Assembly (NCBI GenBank): GCA_038227745.1
Contig: JBBRPS010000277.1
Span: 1 to 11,768 of the forward strand
Source of the DNA: DASPXY01 sp038227745
GTDB lineage: Bacteria > Planctomycetota > Planctomycetia > Gemmatales > Gemmataceae
Reading direction: 5' to 3'
DNA: 11,768 nt
Under the pieces are notes generated by a model, which was not told the origin of the DNA, did not search any database, and saw only the letters and a program-made list of their open reading frames with translations. This document shows, piece by piece, positions 6,289 through 11,768 of the stretch; positions within the stretch are counted from its first letter, which is position 1; each line of letters opens with the position of its first letter. The translations under genes and the position numbers were made by a program.

Positions 6289-6324
6289 AACTTTCCACCC
6301 ACCCCATTCACACTCTTCCGCCAC

Positions 6325-6331
6325 GAGGGGG
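6325..6331 (+). promoter_or_regulatory. Ribosome binding site of the Pro/Gly-rich protein
   Basis: GAGGGGG, 6 nt before the ATG at 6338; decides this start over the longer reading that opens further upstream in another frame. Confidence 0.6.
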
Positions 6332-6337
6332 TCCTTC

Positions 6338-7192
6338 ATGCTGCACCTGTCCCGTTCCTGGCCCCGCGCGGGGATCATTACTGCCGTGGTCGCGCCGCTC
6401 GTCGGCGTCTTCCTGTTCGGTTCGCTGCCGGCGCACGGGCAGTTCCCTCAGAACCCCGGTGGGTTCCAGCGGCCCCAGTTCCCCGGGGGGTTCCGACCAG
6501 GCCAGATGCCTGGCGGGATCCCACAACCGCCTCAGTTCCCCGGGGTGCGGAATCCCGCCAATCCAGGCTTCCCGGGCAACCCGGGCTTCCCCAAGCCACC
6601 GACTTTCCCCGGCAACCCGGCGATGCCGGGGAACCCAGGCTTCCCGGCGATGCCGGGGAACCCAGGCTTCCCCGGCAATCCGAATTTCCCTGGCTTCCCG
6701 ACGCCTCCGGGCCTGCAACCACCGCAGATGCCGGGGTTCCCTGGGGTTCAGAATCCCGCGCTCCCCGGCCTGAATCCGGGCCAGAACCCCCAGATCCCCA
6801 AGTTCCCCGGGGTGCAGCCGCCGCAGGTGCCGGGGTTCCCTGGAGTTCAGATCCCCCCGATGCCCGGAGGGCAGAACCCGCCCGGCATGCAGAACCCCCC
6901 CGGAAACAACCCGCCTCCGGGCCTGCCGATGCCCGCAATGCCCGGCATGGGTGGGGTGCCGAACAACCCGCCGGCGATGCCGGGCGCCGGCGGCGGCTTC
7001 GTCGAGCAGGTCTGGTACTGCGAGCGCTGCAAGACCGAGGTCGGGCGCGGGCCGAATCGGCCGAGCGTAATTCGCTGCCCCGGTTGTGGCGCCAAGTTCG
7101 GCTACGGCACCGTCGGCTGGATCGGGGGCATCATCGCCGTGGTGATCATGGGCGTCATCTTCATCGTCAGGAAGGTCAACGGCTCTGCCTGA
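6338..7192 (+). CDS. Secreted Pro/Gly-rich collagen-like protein with C-terminal zinc ribbon and membrane helix
   Basis: 284 residues. Residues 1-34 form a signal peptide or N-terminal anchor (basic start, hydrophobic 12-29, likely cleavage after LPAHG). Residues ~35-215 are low complexity, built from PGF/PGNPGFP/QNPxxPG units rich in Pro, Gly, Asn, Gln and Phe: collagen-like in composition but without strict Gly-x-y register, so probably extended or disordered. Then comes a zinc ribbon, C228-x2-C231...C247-x2-C250 (YCERCKTEVGRG; RCPGCGAKFGYG), and a hydrophobic helix (~259-277, GWIGGIIAVVIMGVIFIV) ending in RKVNGSA. The Lys/Arg after the helix suggests the C-terminus is cytoplasmic and the ribbon outside, if the N-terminal signal is cleaved. 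Function unknown; a surface or spacer role is a guess. A promoter, ribosome site and downstream hairpin suggest it is its own transcription unit. Confidence 0.85.
   Translation: MLHLSRSWPRAGIITAVVAPLVGVFLFGSLPAHGQFPQNPGGFQRPQFPGGFRPGQMPGGIPQPPQFPGVRNPANPGFPGNPGFPKPPTFPGNPAMPGNPGFPAMPGNPGFPGNPNFPGFPTPPGLQPPQMPGFPGVQNPALPGLNPGQNPQIPKFPGVQPPQVPGFPGVQIPPMPGGQNPPGMQNPPGNNPPPGLPMPAMPGMGGVPNNPPAMPGAGGGFVEQVWYCERCKTEVGRGPNRPSVIRCPGCGAKFGYGTVGWIGGIIAVVIMGVIFIVRKVNGSA
6618..6671 (+). repeat. 27-bp in-frame tandem duplication in the Pro/Gly-rich gene
   Basis: The 27-nt unit starting cggcgatgccggggaacc at 6618 is repeated directly from 6645, encoding the nonapeptide PAMPGNPGF twice. It points to recent growth of the low-complexity region by slippage or unequal exchange. 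Confidence 0.7.
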
Positions 7193-7214
7193 CGCGGACG
7201 CCAACCTCTTGCTG

Positions 7215-7246
7215 GCAGGGGCACGGTCGTTCGGCCGTGCTCCTGT
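7215..7246 (+). terminator. Hairpin after the Pro/Gly-rich gene, possible terminator
   Basis: The stem is built around gcacgg (7221-7226) and ccgtgc (7235-7240), extended inside by a T-G and a C-G pair and outside by about eight further pairs including wobbles, with a 4-nt loop gttc. It starts 22 nt past the stop at 7192. No T-run follows, so a factor-independent terminator is uncertain; it may only stabilise the 3' end. The rest of the gap up to 7447 shows no gene and no convincing promoter. Confidence 0.45.
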
Positions 7247-7447
7247 GCTGCGCCCGCCCCTCCGCCCCAGGCGCTTTTCTCGCAGATTTCGCATCCCCGG
7301 CCGGAACTTCGTCACGCCGTCGGGATTCCATAACCTGCCTGCCGGACTCCGGGCCGATGGCCCGCGTGTCCCCGCCTGAAACCGCCGCACGCCCGCGGCC
7401 CCTGCCCATAACGTGATCCCCCGCCGAGACGAGAGTTGCCACCCGAC

Positions 7448-10400
7448 ATGCCCCCACGAACCGCCCTCAAGGCGTCCCTGGCCCTATTCTGCGTGCTGGT
7501 TCCCACCGTCGCCCGCGCCGCCGACTGGCCGACGGACCGCCACGACGCCCGCCGCAGCGCCTCCTCACCGCAGGCGCTCCCCACCGAACTGTATCTCCAC
7601 TGGGTGCGTCACTTCGCGCCGCTCCGGCCCGCCTGGCCGGACCAGCCCCTTCTCCAGTTCGACGCCGTCTATTCCCCAGTCGTGCTGGGCCAGACGCTGT
7701 TCGTCGGCTCGCCCCGCGACGACCGCGTCACCGCCCTCGACACCGAGACAGGGGCCGAGCGCTGGACGTTCTTCGCGGACGGGCCAGTGCGGTTCGCCCC
7801 CGCGGCGTGGGAGGGGCGCGTCTACTTCGCCGCCGACGACGGCCACCTCTACTGCCTCGACGCCGCGCACGGCAAGCTGTTGTGGAAGTTCCGCGGCGGG
7901 CCGTCTGGCCGGCGGGTCCTGGGCAATGGCCGACTGATCTCCACCTGGCCGGCGCGCGGCGCCCCGGTCGTCCACGACGGCAAGGTCTACTTCGCGGCGG
8001 GCATCTGGCCGTTCATGGGCATCTTTATTCACGCCCTCGACGCCCGCACCGGCGCGGTCGTCTGGACCAACGAGGGCGATGGCTCGCTCTACATCCCCCA
8101 ACCGCACCACGCCGATGCCTTCGCCGGCGTCGCTCCGCAGGGCGCCCTCGCCATCGCCGGCGACCGCTTGCTCATCCCCGGCGGCCGCTCGGTGCCGGCC
8201 TGCTACGACCTGAAGACCGGCAAGCTGCTGCACTTCCGCCTGGCGGACAATTCCAGGATGGGGGGCGGCTGGGAGGTGGCGGCGTCCGGCAGCGTCTTCC
8301 TCAACGGCGGCGCCGCGTTCGACCTGGCGAGCGGCGATCACCTGGAGTCGTGCGGCAAGCTTGCGGTCCTCGACGGCGACACTCTCTACACGCACGAAGC
8401 GGGCGAGGTTCGCTCCTTCGCCCTGCCGGGCGGCGCGCCGGCGCAGGTGCCGGCGCTGGACCGCAAGGGCAACCCGGTCGAGCGCACCGCCTGGGCGCTG
8501 ACGAAGACCGCTGCGGCGCCACTCCCCGGCGTGGAGGCGCTCATCAAGGCCGGTCCACGCCTGTACGCGGGCGTACCGGGGCGCGTGCTGGCGCTCGATC
8601 TCCCTTTCCGAGAGGGGAATAGTCCGGTGGCGTGGCAGGCCGAGGTGCCGGGGCGGCCGGCGCGGCTGCTGGCGGCCGACAACCGGCTGTTCGTGGTGAC
8701 GCGCGCGGGCGGCATCTACTGCTTCGGCGCCCGCCGCCAGGACGCGACGGCCCACGCGCTGCCGACACCTCCGCCCGACACCGCCGACGCCTGGACCGAG
8801 AAGGCTCGCAAGCTCCTCGACACGACCGGCGTACGTGACGGCTACTGCGTCGCCTGGGGGATCGGGACGGGCCGCCTCGTGCGCGAGCTGGTGCGGCAGA
8901 GCAAGCTGCACGTCGTCGCCATCGACCCCGATCCGCGCAAGGTGGAGGCGCTGCGGCGCGAACTGACCGCGGCGGGGCTGTACGGCGAACGCATTGCCGC
9001 CCACGTTGGCGACCCGCTGACGTTCGCGCTGCCGCCCTACCTGGCGAGCCTGACGGTCGCGGAGGAGTTGCCGGTCGCGGCTGACAGCGAGGCGTGCGTC
9101 CGCTTCCTGCGCCGCGCCTTCGCCGCGCTGCGGCCCTACGGCGGCGTGGCCTGCTTGCCCGTCCCCGCGGTACTGCGACCGGGCTTCGCGCGCCGCCTTG
9201 GCGAGGCGAACCTGGCGCAGGCGCGGCTGCGCGAGGCGGGCGACGGCGTGCTGCTGTCGCGCGCGGGGGCTTTGCCGGGCTCGGCGGACTGGACGCACGA
9301 GCACGCCGACGCCGCCAACACGCGCGTCTCGAAGGACCGCATCGTCAAGGCGCCGCTCGGCCTCCTCTGGTTCGGCGGCCCGTCGCACGAGGGCGTCCTG
9401 CCGCGGCACGGCCACGGCCCGCAGCCCCAGGTGATCGACGGCCGGCTGATCGTCGAGGGGATGGACATGCTGCGCGCCCTCGACATCTACACCGGCCGGC
9501 TGCTGTGGGAGGCGGACCTGCCCGGCGTGGGCAAGGCCTACGACAACACCGCCCACCAGCCCGGCGCCAACGCCGGCGGCGGCAACTACGTCTCGACGTC
9601 GGACGGCATCTACGTCGCCTGCGGCAAGGTGTGCGTGCGCCTCAACCCGTCCACCGGCCGGGCGCTCGCGGAGTTCAGGTCGCCGCCCCTCCCCGGGACG
9701 ACCGAGCCGCTCGCGTGGGGTTACGTCAACGTCGCCGGCGAGTACCTGGTCGGCGGCTTCGACCCCGGTCCCATCGAGAAGGCAGCCGTCTCGTCGAGTA
9801 AGTACCTGGTCGTGCTGAACCGTCACAGCGGCCAGGTGCTGTGGACGGCGGCGGCGCGCAGCGGCTTCCGCCACAACACCGTCTGCCTCGGCGGCGGCCG
9901 GCTGTACTGCATCGACCGGCCATCGGACGACCACCTGGCGAAGCTGCGGCGGCGCGGCGAGGCGGCGGCGGCGCAGGCGCGGCTGCTGGCCCTGGACCTG
10001 CGGACCGGGCGGGAAGTGTGGTCCACGGAGGCCGGCGTCTTCGGCACGTGGTTGAGCTACTCGGCGCGCTATGACGTGCTGGTGGAGGCGGGCCGCGTGG
10101 CGCGCGACACGCTCGACGACGAGCCACGCGGCATGCGCGCCTTCCGCGCCGACCGCGGGACGGTCCTGTGGCACCACGCCACGTACACGGGGCCGGCGAT
10201 GATCCACGGCGACACGGTGCTGAAGGACCGCAGCGCCTGTGACCTGCTGACCGGGGCGCCGCGGCTGCGGTCCGACCCCCTGACGGGGCAGGCGGCGGAG
10301 TGGGGCTGGTCGCGCGGCTACGGCTGCAACACGCCGATGGCGTCGGAGCACTTGCTGACGTTCCGCTCGGGGGCGGCGGGCTACTTCGACCTGTGCGGCG

Positions 10401-11113
10401 ACGGCGGCACCGGCAACTTCGGCGGCTTCCGCTCCAGTTGCACCAACAACCTCGTCGTCGCGGGCGGCGTGCTGACGGCCCCCGACTACACGCGCACCTG
10501 CACCTGCTCTTATCAGAATCAAACGTCCCTCGCCCTCGTTCCGGATGCGGACGTCGAGATGTGGACCTGGACGGGACCGCAGGCGGTTTCCGGGCCGGTC
10601 AAGCGCGTGGGGATCAACCTCGGCGCCCCCGGCTGTCGCAAGGCCGCCAACGGGACGCTGTGGCTGGACCACCCGCGCGTCGGCGGTCCGGCGCCGGCGG
10701 TGCCGGTCAAGCTCGCCCCCGAGAACGTCGAGTGGTTCCGGCTGCACGCATCGCGCATCGAGGGCGGCCTGCCGTGGGTGGCGGCGTCCGGGGCGAAGGG
10801 GCTGCGCTCACTGACGATCGCGCTCGACAGGCAGGGTGGCGCCGAGCGGCCCTACACGGTGCGGCTGCACTTCGCCGAGCCGGATGAAATCAAGACCGGC
10901 GAGCGCGTGTTCGGCGTGGCGCTGCAGGGCAAGGAGGTGCTGAAGGACTTCGACGTGGTGCGCGCGGCGGGCGGGGTGCGCCGCGCGCTGGTCAAGGAGT
11001 TCCGCGGCGTGCGCGTGGGCGGGGAACTGACGCTGACGCTCACCCCGGCGGCTTCGGCGCGGGTCGCGGCGCCGATCCTGTGCGGCGTGGAAGTGGTCGC
11101 GGAGGGGTGGTAG
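7448..11113 (+). CDS. Secreted PQQ-type double beta-propeller protein with embedded methyltransferase-like and C-terminal malectin-like domains
   Basis: 1221 residues from ATG 7448; a TTG at 7436 would add four. Residues 1-24 are a Sec signal peptide (PPRTALKASLALFCVLV, cleavage after ARA). From ~25 to 440 come propeller blades of PQQ_2/quinoprotein type (VTALDTETGAERWTF, YCLDAAHGKLLWKF, IHALDARTGAVVW, CYDLKTGKLLHF). At ~445-605 is a Rossmann methyltransferase-like domain with a GIGTG loop (G471, G473, G475), VVAIDPDP (D493) and AAHVGDPLTF. A second propeller runs from DWTHEHADAANTR (~613) to ~1030 (LRALDIYTGRLLWE, LVVLNRHSGQVLWT, LLALDLRTGREVWS), ending near TRTCTCSYQNQTS (C1018, C1020). Residues ~1136-1219 look malectin-like (YTVRLHFAEPDE, VFGVALQGKEVLKDFDV), suggesting carbohydrate binding. 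I do not see the catalytic set of a quinoprotein dehydrogenase. Long proteins with this propeller and Cys motif occur in planctomycetes; function unknown. No close neighbour shares a transcript. Confidence 0.88.
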   Translation: MPPRTALKASLALFCVLVPTVARAADWPTDRHDARRSASSPQALPTELYLHWVRHFAPLRPAWPDQPLLQFDAVYSPVVLGQTLFVGSPRDDRVTALDTETGAERWTFFADGPVRFAPAAWEGRVYFAADDGHLYCLDAAHGKLLWKFRGGPSGRRVLGNGRLISTWPARGAPVVHDGKVYFAAGIWPFMGIFIHALDARTGAVVWTNEGDGSLYIPQPHHADAFAGVAPQGALAIAGDRLLIPGGRSVPACYDLKTGKLLHFRLADNSRMGGGWEVAASGSVFLNGGAAFDLASGDHLESCGKLAVLDGDTLYTHEAGEVRSFALPGGAPAQVPALDRKGNPVERTAWALTKTAAAPLPGVEALIKAGPRLYAGVPGRVLALDLPFREGNSPVAWQAEVPGRPARLLAADNRLFVVTRAGGIYCFGARRQDATAHALPTPPPDTADAWTEKARKLLDTTGVRDGYCVAWGIGTGRLVRELVRQSKLHVVAIDPDPRKVEALRRELTAAGLYGERIAAHVGDPLTFALPPYLASLTVAEELPVAADSEACVRFLRRAFAALRPYGGVACLPVPAVLRPGFARRLGEANLAQARLREAGDGVLLSRAGALPGSADWTHEHADAANTRVSKDRIVKAPLGLLWFGGPSHEGVLPRHGHGPQPQVIDGRLIVEGMDMLRALDIYTGRLLWEADLPGVGKAYDNTAHQPGANAGGGNYVSTSDGIYVACGKVCVRLNPSTGRALAEFRSPPLPGTTEPLAWGYVNVAGEYLVGGFDPGPIEKAAVSSSKYLVVLNRHSGQVLWTAAARSGFRHNTVCLGGGRLYCIDRPSDDHLAKLRRRGEAAAAQARLLALDLRTGREVWSTEAGVFGTWLSYSARYDVLVEAGRVARDTLDDEPRGMRAFRADRGTVLWHHATYTGPAMIHGDTVLKDRSACDLLTGAPRLRSDPLTGQAAEWGWSRGYGCNTPMASEHLLTFRSGAAGYFDLCGDGGTGNFGGFRSSCTNNLVVAGGVLTAPDYTRTCTCSYQNQTSLALVPDADVEMWTWTGPQAVSGPVKRVGINLGAPGCRKAANGTLWLDHPRVGGPAPAVPVKLAPENVEWFRLHASRIEGGLPWVAASGAKGLRSLTIALDRQGGAERPYTVRLHFAEPDEIKTGERVFGVALQGKEVLKDFDVVRAAGGVRRALVKEFRGVRVGGELTLTLTPAASARVAAPILCGVEVVAEGW

Positions 11114-11171
11114 CCGACCGGGTTCACGCGGGCCCGGCGGGCGGGTTTTCGCCGCGGCGACGGGCGCCTTC

Positions 11172-11702
11172 TCACTCCTTGCACAGCCGCGTGATGTGCC
11201 GCAGCATGTCGCGCACGGACACGACACCCGAAGGTTTGTCGCCGTTCAGCACCGGCAGGTGACGGTAGCCGCCAACGTCCATCTTGTGCAGCGCGAAGGC
11301 CAGCCGGTCGTCCGCCGTCACCGTCTCGGGCGCCGCCGTCATCACGTCCTCGACGTACAGCTCGGCATAGGGGTCGGGGAGGATGGCGACCTTTTTGAGG
11401 AGGTCGCGCTCGCTCAGGATGCCGACCAGCTTGCCGTCGTCGTCCACGACCAGCACGGCGCCGAGGTTGTGCGTCAGCATGGCCTGGATGGCCTCGGCGA
11501 TGCTGGCGGTCAGGGCGATGGTGACGGGCGGACTGGGGCGCAGTCCGCCGACGGTGTCCTCCATGAGGCTGCGCTCGACCCGGTTCTGGGCCGCCGGCCG
11601 GTCCAGCGGCGTCAGGTCCTGCTGGCAGTTGGCGCACTCCTCGTTGCCCGGCAGATTATCGCAGCCACAGGTCGGACAGATCATGGTGTAATCAGTGGCC
11701 AC
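11172..11702 (-). CDS. Zinc-ribbon protein with paired CBS domains
   Basis: 176 residues. The N-terminal zinc ribbon is C9-x2-C12...C23-x2-C26 (ICPTCGCDNLPGNEECANCQQDL). Two CBS domains follow: ~47-105 (VTIALTASIAEAIQAMLTHNLGAVLVVDDDGKLVGILSERDLL) and ~115-174 (VEDVMTAAPETVTADDRLAFALHK, YRHLPVLNGDKPSGVVSVRDMLRHI). CBS pairs (Bateman modules) bind adenine nucleotides such as AMP, ATP or SAM and act as energy or ligand sensors; free-standing ones usually regulate a partner, unknown here. The GTG at 11702 is used; the ATG at 11684 (MICPTCG) would cut six residues without touching any domain, and neither has a good ribosome site. It converges on the propeller gene with 58 nt between stops and no clear terminator. 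A copy of the cloverleaf repeat starts 38 nt upstream of its start. Confidence 0.9.
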   Translation of the reverse strand: MATDYTMICPTCGCDNLPGNEECANCQQDLTPLDRPAAQNRVERSLMEDTVGGLRPSPPVTIALTASIAEAIQAMLTHNLGAVLVVDDDGKLVGILSERDLLKKVAILPDPYAELYVEDVMTAAPETVTADDRLAFALHKMDVGGYRHLPVLNGDKPSGVVSVRDMLRHITRLCKE

Positions 11703-11740
11703 TAACCACTAGTACCTCGCGGCAGAAATGAGTGACCGTT

Positions 11741-11768
11741 CGTTTAGCCGCGGTTGAGCCAGATCCCG
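11741..11768. repeat. Cloverleaf repeat, second copy, cut by the window end
   Basis: cgtttagccgcggttgagcc followed by agatcccg matches the complement of the right half of the repeat at 1073-1165 (1135-1165), apart from a 3-nt shortening and one change in the stem. The remainder lies beyond the window. Confidence 0.75.

Noticed and set aside
6500..6900. Regular repeated pattern suggesting a CRISPR array
   Set aside because: The repeats are in-frame Pro/Gly codons of unequal spacing inside a coding gene, with no unique spacers and no cas genes.
7565..10747. A 1060-codon open frame on the minus strand opposite the propeller gene
   Set aside because: Its product is Arg/Ala/Val-rich without motifs, and it mirrors the plus gene, which has a signal peptide and recognisable domains. 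Long antisense frames are expected in GC-rich genes.
11114..11171. Weak GC hairpins between the convergent propeller and CBS genes as a terminator
   Set aside because: Only 4-5 bp stems with variable pairing around a ttttc loop; not better than chance in this GC-rich DNA.

Overview
The window is GC-rich bacterial DNA that looks planctomycetal, probably Gemmataceae or a relative. The evidence is a DUF1559-type protein fused to a DUF4190 membrane segment and a planctomycete-style zinc ribbon, a very large secreted PQQ-type beta-propeller protein, frequent zinc-ribbon fusions, and three different families of short palindromic repeats between genes. The assignment rests on protein style and repeats; there is no rRNA or other marker.

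Layout, left to right. (1) 1-1050, plus strand: an archaeal-type (DacZ-like) diadenylate cyclase whose 5' end is at or beyond the window edge. (2) 1073-1165: a 93-bp cloverleaf-forming repeat, followed at 1191-2360 (plus) by a short UvrC-like protein with GIY-YIG, Fe-S cysteines and UVR motif but no C-terminal RNase H or HhH part. (3) A minus-strand block: DUF4190/DUF1559 membrane protein (2395-3462), a 50-bp perfect palindrome (3504-3553), an XRE-family regulator with a possible leaderless promoter (3578-4153), a second palindromic stem-loop (4275-4302), a degenerate M24 peptidase-fold protein (4314-5468) and a gamma-carbonic-anhydrase-like hexapeptide protein (5540-6043). The last two probably share a transcript. 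(4) A divergent promoter region (6044-6337). (5) Plus strand: a Pro/Gly-rich secreted protein ending in a zinc ribbon and membrane helix (6338-7192), a hairpin, then a 1221-residue secreted protein with two propellers, an embedded methyltransferase-like domain and a C-terminal malectin-like domain (7448-11113). (6) Minus strand: a zinc-ribbon plus two-CBS-domain protein (11172-11702), with a second copy of the cloverleaf repeat starting just upstream of it and running off the window.

I see no defence system, phage, integrase, transposase, CRISPR array, tRNA or rRNA. The genes do not form one obvious pathway. The most notable items are the secreted propeller-methyltransferase-malectin protein, the M24 pseudo-peptidase with four of five metal ligands lost, the archaeal-type c-di-AMP synthase next to a short UvrC relative, and the cloverleaf repeat placed in the same orientation upstream of two unrelated genes.
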